DNA from: Tepidiphilus sp. J10
GTDB taxonomy: Bacteria > Pseudomonadota > Gammaproteobacteria > Burkholderiales > Thiobacillaceae
Assembly (NCBI GenBank): GCA_945897865.1
Contig: CAMDHJ010000017.1
Location: 1-36,057, forward strand
Length of the DNA stretch: 36,057 nt
Reading direction: 5' to 3'
The position numbers and the translations under genes are program-made. Within the stretch, counting starts at the first letter, position 1; the number at the start of each line of letters is the position of its first letter. Of this stretch, positions 7,941-17,026 are shown one piece after another. Under the pieces are notes generated by a model. That model saw only the letters and a program-made list of their open reading frames with translations. It was not told the DNA's origin and made no database searches.

Positions 7941-7956
7941 AGCAAGATCAGGGCCA
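7941..7956 (-). promoter_or_regulatory. Possible sigma-54 (-24/-12) promoter upstream of soxY
   Basis: Minus strand reads TGGCCC-N5-TTGCT (7956-7941). The sigma-54 consensus is TGGCAC-N5-TTGC(A/T), so only one base of the -24 element differs and spacing is exact. Transcription would start near 7930, leaving about a 100-nt leader before soxY. No activator gene is in view. One short match can occur by chance. Confidence 0.35.
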
Positions 7957-8030
7957 ACCGTTCAGATTTCATTAAGCACATGATTGTATTGAATTTATAA
8001 TTTATCGGATGCCCTGTACTGACTTTCCGA

Positions 8031-8082
8031 AAAACAAGCGCCCCTGCATGTCATGACAGTGTCATGACATGCAGGGGCGCTT
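8031..8082 (-). terminator. Rho-independent terminator after the DUF1015 gene
   Basis: A perfect 23-bp inverted repeat (8036-8058 with 8060-8082) containing GCGCCCCTGCATGTCATGAC is followed, on the minus strand, by a run of five T residues (8034-8030 region). It begins 28 bp past the stop of the DUF1015 gene and separates it from the sox operon. Confidence 0.85.
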
Positions 8083-8110
8083 CTGGGTCAGGCGGGCGTC
8101 GGGAATCCGT

Positions 8111-9361
8111 CTAGTCGAGCATATGCGATGCCAGACCATCCGCCAGCTTGGGTTCGAACCAGGTCGATTTCGGTGGCATCACTTCGTTTGCATCCGCCAC
8201 GGCCATCAGGTCTTCCATACTGGTGGGATGTAAAGCCAGCGCAAGTGCCATCTCACCCGAATCGACACGTTTCTCCAGTTCAGCCAGACCGCGAATGCCG
8301 CCAACGAAATCGATACGTTTGTCACGTCGCGGATCATCAATGCCGAGAATCGGCGCGATCAGGTTGTTCTGCAGCAGGCTGACATCGAGCCGGCCGACCG
8401 GATCGTGCGGGATCAGGTCGGCACGGATAGTCAAGGTAGTCCAGCGGCCATTCATGTACAGACCGAATTCGCCGGTCCGCGCCGGCTTCACCGCTGAATC
8501 GCTCATTTCGATCATGAAACTTTCCGCCACTCGCGCCATGAATTCAGGTTCCGAGAGACCGTTCAAATCCTTGATGACGCGGTTGTAATCCAGTATGCGC
8601 ATCTGGTGATGCGGGAAGATCACCGACAGGAAGTAGTTGTAAGCCTCATCGCCGCTGTGTTGGCTATTTGAAGCGCGGCGCGATGCGCAGATGCGGCTGG
8701 CGGAGGCGGAACGGTGATGGCCATCGGCGATGTACAGCGCCGGCATCGCATCGAACAATTCGGTCAGGCGCGCCAGCGTCGCGGCATCGCGGATCGCCCA
8801 AAGCGTATGGCGGACACCACCGCCGTTTACCCCCTCGGCAACGCCATCAGAATCCGGCGCGCTCTGAGTCGCGGCAGCAAGGATGGAATCCACTTCTGCT
8901 TGATGCGGGTAAGCCAACAAAACCGGTCCAGTCTGTGCGTTCAACGCTTCGATCTGGCGCACTCGGTCGTCTTCCTTGTCGGGCCGGGTAAATTCATGTT
9001 TGCGAATCCGGTTGGTGTCGTAATCCGCCACGCTGGCGGCGGCGACCAGGCCGACCTGGACATGTTCGCCCATGATCAGGCGATAGGCGTAATAGCCGGC
9101 TTCGGCATCCTGAACCAGCACGCCAGCATCGATCATCCTGCCCAGGTTTTCCGCCGCTTTGGCATAGACCTCGGGCGCATACGGATCGGTATCCGGCGGC
9201 AGGTCGATTTCGGGTTTCGAGATATGCAGAAAACTCCATGGCCGATCTTCCGCCATTAGCCGCGCTTCGGCAGTATTCAGCACATCATAGGGCGGCGCGA
9301 TGACTTCCTGGGCGCGACCGGGTGCGGGACGCAGGGCGGGGAAAGGACGAATCAGGGACAT
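8111..9361 (-). CDS. DUF1015-family protein (416 aa)
   Basis: A full-length DUF1015 (PF06245-type) protein, with the family opening IRPFPALRPAPGRAQEVIAPPYDVL, here noted as RPFPALRP and VIAPPYDVL. Other marks are IRKHEFTRPDKEDDRVRQ (about 140-157), YIADGHHRSASA (about 228-239) and a C-terminal MPPKSTWFEPKL. The family is found in many bacteria, often near sugar or amino-acid metabolism genes; its reaction is not established. The HH in DGHHR is a strongly conserved spot and may be catalytic, which is inference. A single gene with its own terminator, divergent from the BrkB gene. Confidence 0.9.
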   Translation of the reverse strand: MSLIRPFPALRPAPGRAQEVIAPPYDVLNTAEARLMAEDRPWSFLHISKPEIDLPPDTDPYAPEVYAKAAENLGRMIDAGVLVQDAEAGYYAYRLIMGEHVQVGLVAAASVADYDTNRIRKHEFTRPDKEDDRVRQIEALNAQTGPVLLAYPHQAEVDSILAAATQSAPDSDGVAEGVNGGGVRHTLWAIRDAATLARLTELFDAMPALYIADGHHRSASASRICASRRASNSQHSGDEAYNYFLSVIFPHHQMRILDYNRVIKDLNGLSEPEFMARVAESFMIEMSDSAVKPARTGEFGLYMNGRWTTLTIRADLIPHDPVGRLDVSLLQNNLIAPILGIDDPRRDKRIDFVGGIRGLAELEKRVDSGEMALALALHPTSMEDLMAVADANEVMPPKSTWFEPKLADGLASHMLD

Positions 9362-9469
9362 GAAAAGCTTTCAGAAATCGGAACAGCGCGAATTCTATCG
9401 CGCGGATATATCTCCGCGAATTTTCGTGTCTGCCGCCCTCACCGCCGATAAGGATTTTGTCAGCAACTT

Positions 9470-10840
9470 GTGAGATATTTCAGGCCGCATGCCCATACCC
9501 GTCCAAATCTGCTTGGCATTTCGGTCGATGAATTGATGACTGCCGCTGATCCCACCATGCCACCTTCCCCTCCAAAACCAAGACTGCCTCAGCTGAGCGA
9601 GCGTCGGCGCAATGGACTGGATGGTTTTCTGCAAGCCATGGTCACTACGCTGCGGCTGTTCATCAAGAACGAATTGCAGAATCACGCCGCCGCGACTGCA
9701 TTCTATTTCCTTCTTTCCGCCGCGCCCCTGATTCTGTTGTTGACCTACGCCGCACAATATCTGGCCGTGCTGGCGGAAAACTCGACACCGGCGGTGATCC
9801 TGCTCGCCGCCTTGTATGAACAATTCAATCTCGACCAACTTTCCAACCTGGGCTTCATTCCGAAAAAAACCCAGGTGGCCGCCAGCGGTGTTGGGTTGTT
9901 GACCCTGGTATTGTCCTCACGTGGGCTGTTCAATGCTGTCCAGAGTGCGTTTCGGGTGATTTTCCCGGATGAATCGAAACGTCCTTTCGTCCTCAACTGG
10001 ATGCTGCCGCTGGTGATTATTCCGGTGATGTTTGCTTTGGTCGTGGTTTCGGTGACGATCCAGGCAAGTTTGACCTTTCTCGCCAATGTCGACATCCTCG
10101 GCGAGTCGCGCACCGCTTTGCTGAAAGCGCTCAACAACGTGATCGTGCTATTGCTGGTGTGGTCGCTGTTCTACGCCGCGTTGCGCCGATTGCCGTTGCA
10201 CAGACCGCCACCCCGCCAGACGCTGCTGGTTAGTGCGCTGGCTACTTTGACCTTGGCCGGATTGTTTCAGGGCTTTGGCCTGTTTTTCCAGATTGAAAAA
10301 TATCAGGCAGTTTACGGTGCGCTGGGTGGGGTTGTATTCATCCTGATCGGCGCCTATTTCGCCTGCATGGCGTTCTACTTCTGGGCGCAGTTTCTGTATG
10401 CGCTGACCAAAGCAGATGTCACCGCCCTGGAAAAGCTTTTTCTGGGCGGTTCCAACAAACTTGAATCCTTCGTGTATGCCCGGTCCAACCGGCTGCTGGC
10501 GAAATATGGCAGGCACTACGCTGAGGGTGAAACATTGATTCGTGAAGGCGACACCTCCCGCGAAGCGTTCTTCATCCATCGAGGCAGCGTCGCGGTATAC
10601 AAGCAGTTCCCTGAGGGCGATAAACGTCTGATGGATATTGACGCCGGCAACCTGCTGGGCGAAATGGCCTACCTGCTTGATGAACCGCGTACTGCGAGCG
10701 TCCGCGCTAAAGTGGATGTCACTGCGCTGGTCTTGCCGCCGGAAATGCTGGAAGAACTGATGCGGTATTCTGCGCCGCTATCTCGCCGCATAATCGACTC
10801 CTTGGCACAACGCCTGATGCGGATGAATCAATCGGCGTAG
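9470..10840 (+). CDS. YihY/BrkB-family membrane protein fused to a C-terminal cyclic-nucleotide-binding domain
   Basis: 456 residues if the GTG at 9470 is used; ATG codons at 9536 and 9557 are alternatives and no start has a clear ribosome site. Residues about 55-325 form the six-helix YihY/BrkB domain (HAAATAFYFLLSAAPLILLL; VLSSRGLFNAVQSAFRVIF; YGALGGVVFILIGAYF). Residues about 340-455 form a cNMP-binding beta barrel: AEGETLIREGD, then the phosphate-binding cassette LLGEMAYLLDEPRTASVRA. A ligand-gated membrane protein is therefore likely, but neither ligand nor transported solute is known. Older 'ribonuclease BN' labels for this family are incorrect. Confidence 0.88.
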   Translation: MRYFRPHAHTRPNLLGISVDELMTAADPTMPPSPPKPRLPQLSERRRNGLDGFLQAMVTTLRLFIKNELQNHAAATAFYFLLSAAPLILLLTYAAQYLAVLAENSTPAVILLAALYEQFNLDQLSNLGFIPKKTQVAASGVGLLTLVLSSRGLFNAVQSAFRVIFPDESKRPFVLNWMLPLVIIPVMFALVVVSVTIQASLTFLANVDILGESRTALLKALNNVIVLLLVWSLFYAALRRLPLHRPPPRQTLLVSALATLTLAGLFQGFGLFFQIEKYQAVYGALGGVVFILIGAYFACMAFYFWAQFLYALTKADVTALEKLFLGGSNKLESFVYARSNRLLAKYGRHYAEGETLIREGDTSREAFFIHRGSVAVYKQFPEGDKRLMDIDAGNLLGEMAYLLDEPRTASVRAKVDVTALVLPPEMLEELMRYSAPLSRRIIDSLAQRLMRMNQSA

Positions 10841-10854
10841 GGATAGGGCTGCTT

Positions 10855-10914
10855 TGAACCTTGAATCGCAGTAGGGATACCCATTGCTGAGCCCACCTAC
10901 TGCGATTCAAGGTT
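10855..10914. repeat. 20-bp perfect inverted repeat, 20-nt loop
   Basis: GAACCTTGAATCGCAGTAGG (10855-10874) pairs perfectly with 10895-10914. It lies 14 bp after the BrkB-type gene and 41 bp before the CZB gene. No T-run follows on either strand, so it may be a weak terminator, an mRNA-stabilising hairpin or a mobile palindrome. Confidence 0.6.
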
Positions 10915-10955
10915 CTAGGTTCAATACTTCACCAACGCTGTTTCAGGAGCTAATC

Positions 10956-11318
10956 ATGGGTGCTTTCTTCTTGATGCGCATGAACGACCATTTGCAATAT
11001 CTGAACCGCTTACATGCCACCCTGGGTGGACGCGGCGATTTTCGCGGCTCTGACCATCATGACTGCAAATTAGGGCAATGGCTGTATACGAAGGGACGGG
11101 TTGAATCCGGCGAAATCGGCCCAGATGCGCAATCGTTGTTTGATTCGATCATCGAACCCCATCGCCTCTTCCACGAAGCCAGTAGTCAGGCACTGGAATT
11201 CAAGGAAGCTGGAAACCAGGCTGCTGCCGAAGAAAAGCTGACCGAGATGCACCAGTTGTCAGGACTACTGGTGGAAAAATTACTGAAACTGGACACGCTG
11301 GCGGCGGGCAAAAAATGA
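10956..11318 (+). CDS. Stand-alone CZB (chemoreceptor zinc-binding) domain protein
   Basis: 120 residues, almost entirely one CZB domain. The four expected zinc ligands are visible: His12 (MNDHLQYL), Cys37 in HDCKLGQWLY, and His69/His73 in PHRLFHEAS. CZB domains bind zinc tightly and are usually fused to chemoreceptors or diguanylate cyclases, where they sense zinc or hypochlorous acid; here the domain is free. The start at 10956 is chosen because AGGAG lies 8 bp upstream; the frame is open further left to 10884 without a better start. The gene ends before a bidirectional hairpin. Confidence 0.85.
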   Translation: MGAFFLMRMNDHLQYLNRLHATLGGRGDFRGSDHHDCKLGQWLYTKGRVESGEIGPDAQSLFDSIIEPHRLFHEASSQALEFKEAGNQAAAEEKLTEMHQLSGLLVEKLLKLDTLAAGKK

Positions 11319-11335
11319 TGCCAATGTCTGCCGCA

Positions 11336-11363
11336 ACAGGCTGAAACAGTCGTTTCAGCCTGT
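11336..11363. terminator. Bidirectional hairpin between the convergent CZB and dnaJ genes
   Basis: ACAGGCTGAAAC (11336-11347) pairs with GTTTCAGCCTGT (11352-11363) around a 4-nt loop. It lies between the ends of two convergent genes, where a shared terminator is expected. T-runs are short on both sides. Confidence 0.65.
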
Positions 11364-11389
11364 CTGTGCGGTATCCAGAGCAGCGCTAT

Positions 11390-12520
11390 TTACTGCGCGA
11401 AGAACGCCTTGACCTTGTCCATGAAGCCTTTGGCACGCGGGTTGTGCTTGCCTTCATGGTCGCTGCAGCAGGTATCGAACTCACGCAGCAGTTCTTTCTG
11501 TCGCTCGGTCAGGTTGATCGGCGTTTCCACCACCACATGCGCCATCAAGTCGCCTGGATGCTGGCTACGCACGCCCTTGATGCCCTTGCCGCGCAGACGG
11601 AATACCTTGCCGGACTGGGTTTCGGCGGGAATCCTGATCGTGGCGTGGCCTTCCAGCGTCGGAATCTCGATCTCGCCGCCGAGCGCTGCAGTGGCAAATG
11701 AAATCGGCATTTCGCAATGCAGATCATCGTGGTCGCGCTGGAATACCTGGTGCGACTTGAGATGAATCTGCACATACAGATCGCCCGGCGGGCCTCCGTT
11801 GATGCCGGCTTCACCTTCGCCCGACAGACGAATGCGATCACCCTCATCGACACCGGACGGAATCCGCACCGATAAGGTCTTGTGTTTCTTGATCCGGCCT
11901 TCGCCATGGCAATGCGTACACGGATCGGCAATGATCTTGCCGCTACCGTGGCAGCGTGGACAGGCCTGTTGTACCGAGAAAAATCCCTGCTGCATGCGCA
12001 CCTGACCATGGCCGCCGCAAGTTGGGCAGGTGGTCGGTTCGGTACCCGGCTTGGCGCCGGTACCGTGACAATGTTCGCATTCGCTGAGAACCGGCACCCG
12101 GATCTTGGTCTCGGTACCGCGCGCGGCTTCTTCCAGCGAAATTTCCAGGTTGTAGCGCAGGTCGGCGCCGCGATAGACATGCGAACGACCGCCACGGCCG
12201 CCAGCGCCACCGAATACATCGCCGAAGATGTCGGAGAACGCATCGGCAAAATCTCGGAAATTGCCGGAACCGCCAGCGCCACCGCCCATTGATGCATCGA
12301 CGCCGGCATGACCATATTGGTCGTAAGCCGCGCGCTTGTTGCCGTCGGAAAGAATCTCGTAAGCCTCTTTCGCTTCCTTGAATTTCTCTTCCGAAGCCTT
12401 GTCGCCCTGATTTCGGTCAGGGTGATGCTTCATGGCCAGTTTCTTGAAGGCCTTTTTGATTTCTTCGTCGGAAGCGCCTTTGCTGACGCCAAGGACTTCG
12501 TAGTAATCGCGTTTGGACAT
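11390..12520 (-). CDS. dnaJ: Chaperone DnaJ (Hsp40)
   Basis: 376 residues, standard length. DnaJ delivers unfolded clients to DnaK and stimulates its ATPase. The order of domains is complete: J domain (about 1-70) with the catalytic HPD in MKHHPDRN; a Gly/Phe-rich linker ([13 protein letters not shown] and GGAGGRGG); four zinc-binding CxxCxGxG repeats ([32 protein letters not shown]); and the C-terminal substrate domain. It follows dnaK on the minus strand with a 107-bp gap that contains a 72-bp palindrome, so coupling to dnaK transcription may be altered. Confidence 0.98.
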   Translation of the reverse strand: MSKRDYYEVLGVSKGASDEEIKKAFKKLAMKHHPDRNQGDKASEEKFKEAKEAYEILSDGNKRAAYDQYGHAGVDASMGGGAGGSGNFRDFADAFSDIFGDVFGGAGGRGGRSHVYRGADLRYNLEISLEEAARGTETKIRVPVLSECEHCHGTGAKPGTEPTTCPTCGGHGQVRMQQGFFSVQQACPRCHGSGKIIADPCTHCHGEGRIKKHKTLSVRIPSGVDEGDRIRLSGEGEAGINGGPPGDLYVQIHLKSHQVFQRDHDDLHCEMPISFATAALGGEIEIPTLEGHATIRIPAETQSGKVFRLRGKGIKGVRSQHPGDLMAHVVVETPINLTERQKELLREFDTCCSDHEGKHNPRAKGFMDKVKAFFAQ

Positions 12521-12546
12521 GCCTGATTCCGTTATTGCATGAGTAA

Positions 12547-12618
12547 CGTAGGTTGGGCAAAGCGAAGCGTGCCCAACAATCCACGATGTTGGGCACGCTT
12601 CGCTTTGCCCAACCTACG
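12547..12618. repeat. GTAGGTTGGGC-family palindrome, copy 1 (dnaK-dnaJ gap)
   Basis: Two perfectly complementary 32-bp arms (12547-12578 and 12587-12618) enclose an 8-nt loop. The outer ends read CGTAGGTTGGGC; the inner part contains AAAGCGAAGCG. Two other members, with the same ends but different inner sequence, occur at 27468-27549 and 32657-32732. The transcript would form a very stable hairpin between dnaK and dnaJ. Palindromes of this look are common in proteobacteria; how they spread is not known from sequence. Confidence 0.85.
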
Positions 12619-12627
12619 GGCTGAAGC

Positions 12628-14547
<1,920 letters not shown>

Positions 14548-14598
14548 TTTTATGTTCCTCAGAATGTATTAAAGATGTTTGATTAAACGTAGTAGCCA

Positions 14599-14625
14599 AG
14601 TGGGATTGAGATGTGTGATTTCAAG
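14599..14625 (-). promoter_or_regulatory. Probable sigma-32 heat-shock promoter of dnaK
   Basis: Minus strand reads CTTGAAA (14625-14619), 14 bp, then CCCACT (14604-14599). The -35 is a perfect match to the sigma-32 consensus; the -10 (CCCCAT) differs at two positions. It stands 52 bp before the dnaK start. Confidence 0.5.
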
Positions 14626-14631
14626 TCATAT

Positions 14632-14660
14632 TTCGGCATTTCATGCGCGGAAATGCCGAA
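14632..14660 (-). terminator. Hairpin between grpE and dnaK
   Basis: TTCGGCATTTC (14632-14642) pairs with GAAATGCCGAA (14650-14660), 7-nt loop, directly after the grpE stop. There is no T-run on the minus strand, so it is more likely a pause, attenuator or processing hairpin than a full terminator. Confidence 0.5.
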
Positions 14661-14665
14661 TTGGC

Positions 14666-15193
14666 TCAATTTGCCTTCACCACAGTCACCAATGCAGGCC
14701 GCACCACGCGATCATTCAGCGCATACCCTTTCTGCAGCACACTGGCGACGCTGTTAGGTTCGCCAGCCGCCTCTACAGTGGCAATTGCCTGGTGATAATT
14801 TGGATCAAACTTATCTCCCAAAGGATTGATTTCCTTGATGTTGTTTTTATCAAATACGCTTGAAAGTTGCTTCAGGGTCAGATCGACACCACTTTTCAAG
14901 CTTTCGATGCTGGCGTTGTCACCGGTTGCCAAGGCCGCTTCCAGACTGTCTTTTACCGGCAGCAAGTCGGTGGCGAACTTGTCCAGCGCAAACTTGCGCG
15001 CCTTGTCGATTTCATCAAGGGCGCGGCGGCGCGCGTTTTCCGCATCGGCCTTGGCGCGCAGCCAGGCGTCGTGATGCTCCTGGGCATTCAGCTCGGCCAG
15101 GCGCAATTGCTCCTCCAGGCTGGGCATGACATCCACGTTCTGTGCTTCCGGTTCGGTCGGTTCAATATTTTCGGTGTTGATCTGGTCTGACAT
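14666..15193 (-). CDS. grpE: GrpE, nucleotide-exchange factor of DnaK
   Basis: 175 residues. GrpE releases ADP from DnaK and acts as a thermosensor. An acidic flexible N-terminus (about 1-25) leads into a long coiled-coil ([20 protein letters not shown] region, trimmed) and a C-terminal beta domain. Family marks are [20 protein letters not shown] split as [12 protein letters not shown] and, near the C-terminus, [13 protein letters not shown] and [18 protein letters not shown]. First gene of the heat-shock cluster, preceded by a good sigma-32 promoter at 15227-15252. Confidence 0.96.
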   Translation of the reverse strand: MSDQINTENIEPTEPEAQNVDVMPSLEEQLRLAELNAQEHHDAWLRAKADAENARRRALDEIDKARKFALDKFATDLLPVKDSLEAALATGDNASIESLKSGVDLTLKQLSSVFDKNNIKEINPLGDKFDPNYHQAIATVEAAGEPNSVASVLQKGYALNDRVVRPALVTVVKAN

Positions 15194-15226
15194 AGTGCGT
15201 CCATTTCTAAAAAAACCCGACTGGTT

Positions 15227-15252
15227 CTGGGGACGATGCCGGCCAATTCAAG
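15227..15252 (-). promoter_or_regulatory. Sigma-32 heat-shock promoter of grpE
   Basis: Minus strand reads CTTGAAT (15252-15246), 13 bp, then CCCCAG (15232-15227). The sigma-32 consensus is CTTGAAA-N13..15-CCCCAT; each element differs at one base. No CIRCE element is seen, so control is probably by sigma-32 alone. Confidence 0.7.
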
Positions 15253-15385
15253 TACCTGTTTGTCTTGACTGCGATGCCGCCATGATTCCGCGATAATCGC
15301 AGCCAGCCTCATTCCCGCCCGCGCGAGAATGAGGGTTACAACAATCACCCAATTCAAGCGCCCCGGACCACTCTGGAGATAACCG

Positions 15386-16189
15386 TTGCCTGATGAACCT
15401 TTAATTGAAATCAAGGACTTGCACTTCGCCTACGGTGAGCGGCAAGTACTGAACGGCATCAACCTGAACATCCCACGCGGCAAAGTGGTGGCCATTCTGG
15501 GTTCCAGCGGCTGCGGCAAGACCACGTTGATGCGCCTGATTGGCGGCCAACTGCAACCGGCCAGTGGTTTCGTCAAAGTGGCCGGAGAAGTCGTGCATCA
15601 ACTCGATAACGATGCGCTCTACAAACTGCGCCGCAAGATGGGCATGATGTTTCAGGCCGGCGGCCTGTTCAGCGATCTGTCGGTGTACGAAAACGTCGCC
15701 TTCCCGATGCGCGAGCACACCGACCTGCCGGAAGAGATGATCCGCGACCTGGTGCTGATGAAACTGGACGCGGTCGGCCTGCGCGGCGCCCAGAAGCTGA
15801 TGACCGGCGAACTCTCCGGCGGCATGCAACGGCGCGTCGCGCTGGCGCGCGCGGTGGCGCTCGACCCGATGCTGACCATGTACGACGAACCCTTCGCCGG
15901 CCTCGATCCGATCTCGCTCGGCGTCATCGCCAATATCATCCGCCGCCTCAGCGATGCGCTCGGACTGACTTCCATCGTCGTCACCTACGACATCGCCGAA
16001 TCCCTGAAGATCGTCGATTACGCCTTTTTTATCGACAACGGCGTCGTCGTCGCCGAAGGGCCGGCAGCTGAAATGCGGCAATCCGACCATCCCTTCGTGC
16101 ATCAATTCGTGCATGGCGAGGAAGATGGACCGGTCAGCTTCCATTACCCGGCGCGTGATCTGGCGCTGGATCTGGGGTTGGCGGGGTGA
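15386..16189 (+). CDS. mlaF: MlaF-like ABC transporter ATP-binding protein (phospholipid trafficking)
   Basis: 267 residues. MlaF powers the MlaFEDB complex that moves phospholipids between inner and outer membranes. Motifs: Walker A GSSGCGKTT (39-47), Q-loop at MMFQAGGLFSDL, signature LSGGMQRR (143-150), Walker B LTMYDEPFAGLDP (163-175). The usual H-loop His is Tyr201 (VVTYDIAES). The start is TTG, supported by GGAGATAACCG just before it; no in-frame ATG exists until deep in the domain. Divergent from grpE. The expected partners mlaE, mlaD and mlaC do not follow; an accessory island begins instead. Confidence 0.88.
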   Translation: MPDEPLIEIKDLHFAYGERQVLNGINLNIPRGKVVAILGSSGCGKTTLMRLIGGQLQPASGFVKVAGEVVHQLDNDALYKLRRKMGMMFQAGGLFSDLSVYENVAFPMREHTDLPEEMIRDLVLMKLDAVGLRGAQKLMTGELSGGMQRRVALARAVALDPMLTMYDEPFAGLDPISLGVIANIIRRLSDALGLTSIVVTYDIAESLKIVDYAFFIDNGVVVAEGPAAEMRQSDHPFVHQFVHGEEDGPVSFHYPARDLALDLGLAG

Positions 16190-16238
16190 CTGTTGAACCG
16201 GAACATCTCGACAATAGTAAAGATGGCCACGCCACCTT

Positions 16239-16255
16239 AAATCGTGGTCTGTTCC
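16239..16255 (+). repeat. REP-like repeat, copy a
   Basis: AAATCGTGGTCTGTTCC. Same family as the repeats beside the RAYT gene (AAACCGTGGTCTGTCCCC), two differences. It lies 103 bp upstream of the antitoxin gene and is a direct repeat of 16884-16901. Confidence 0.65.
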
Positions 16256-16357
16256 ATTTATTCTGGATGTCCGACCACTTTGAATGCTTCGAATACCATC
16301 GGCATCAGTATCTGACTACCATACGCCATCGCGCGTAAGAACCTACGGGGGTAGACC

Positions 16358-16582
16358 ATGACACACATGGAAGTTGCCGGGCTTTCAGTAGAGGAAAGGC
16401 TCAGGCTGATGGAAGTGCTTTGGGATTCCCTTTGTCATGACCCCGCGCCGAAGCAAGCCATGCCCGCCTGGCATCAGGCCGTCCTGGAAGATCGTGTCGC
16501 GCGGCTCGAAGCGGGCAAAGAACCGGTTTCCTCCTGGGAGGACGCGAAGCAGGTACTTCGTGACCAAATAGCCTCCAGATGA
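16358..16582 (+). CDS. Antitoxin, addiction-module component family (74 aa)
   Basis: Matches the short 'putative addiction module component' antitoxins (PF09720-like): LSVEERLRLMEVLWDSL near the N-terminus, then PAWHQAVLEDRVARLEAG and a C-terminal SSWEDAKQVLR. These proteins are unstable and neutralise a co-encoded ParE/RelE toxin. The gene overlaps the toxin gene by 4 nt (ATGA), giving the usual antitoxin-first, coupled order. Start could also be the second Met (codon 4). The pair is bracketed by REP-like repeats, which suggests that it arrived as an insertion. Confidence 0.88.
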   Translation: MTHMEVAGLSVEERLRLMEVLWDSLCHDPAPKQAMPAWHQAVLEDRVARLEAGKEPVSSWEDAKQVLRDQIASR

Positions 16583-16884
16583 TGCGGCTTCAAATAACCC
16601 GCTCGGCAACAGAAGACCTGCTGAACGGCCATGATTTTTACGAATTGCAACAAACCGGCATAGGCGCGTACTTCCTGGACAGCCTGTATTCGGATATCGA
16701 CGCCCTGGCCTTGTATGCCGGCATCCATCCGAAGCCGATCGGCAATTTGCACCGCGCCATGTCCAGGCGGTTCCCCTTCGCCATCTACTACAACCTGAAC
16801 AGTGATGTGGTGACGGTGATGGCGGTATTGGATTGCAGGCATAATCCCGCCTCCATTGTCGAGCGGTTGGTGGGAAGGAGGTGA
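16579..16884 (+). CDS. ParE/RelE-superfamily toxin (101 aa)
   Basis: A small basic protein with the ParE-like fold: N-terminal strand MRLQITRSATEDLL, a two-helix hairpin with YELQQTGIGAYFLDSL, then strands RAMSRRFPFAIYYNLN and VVTVMAVLDCRHNP, the typical C-terminal pattern of ParE toxins. ParE members poison gyrase, RelE members cleave mRNA; the choice cannot be made from sequence. It overlaps the antitoxin gene by 4 nt. Its TGA stop (16882-16884) shares its last base with the first base of a REP-like repeat, so the repeat abuts the gene exactly. Confidence 0.88.
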   Translation: MMRLQITRSATEDLLNGHDFYELQQTGIGAYFLDSLYSDIDALALYAGIHPKPIGNLHRAMSRRFPFAIYYNLNSDVVTVMAVLDCRHNPASIVERLVGRR

Positions 16885-16901
16885 AATCGTGGTCTGTCCC
16901 C
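16884..16901 (+). repeat. REP-like repeat, copy b
   Basis: AAATCGTGGTCTGTCCCC, one base different from the inverted copy at 18992-19009. It begins on the last base of the toxin stop codon and is in the same orientation as copy a. Confidence 0.7.
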
Positions 16902-16925
16902 GTTTACCCGCTTTCCAGTCGCCAT

Positions 16926-17016
16926 GCCTAACAGTCGGGTCAAGCGGGACGCTCGAACAGCCGGCTTCGGTCTTTGCTGGCGTGGTCACTCGCGCCCCTT
17001 ACCCTAAACGTTAGAC
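16926..17016 (+). other. attC recombination site of an integron gene cassette (first)
   Basis: Begins with GCCTAAC (16926-16932, fits RYYYAAC) and ends with GTTAGAC (17010-17016, fits GTTRRRY). The 91 bp between can fold imperfectly (GGGTCAAGCGGGACGC with GCGCCCCTTACCC; inner AGCCGGC with GCTGGC). Length and ends fit attC sites. Crossover would be between 17010 and 17011. Confidence 0.65.
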
Positions 17017-17026
17017 AGAGCAGCCT

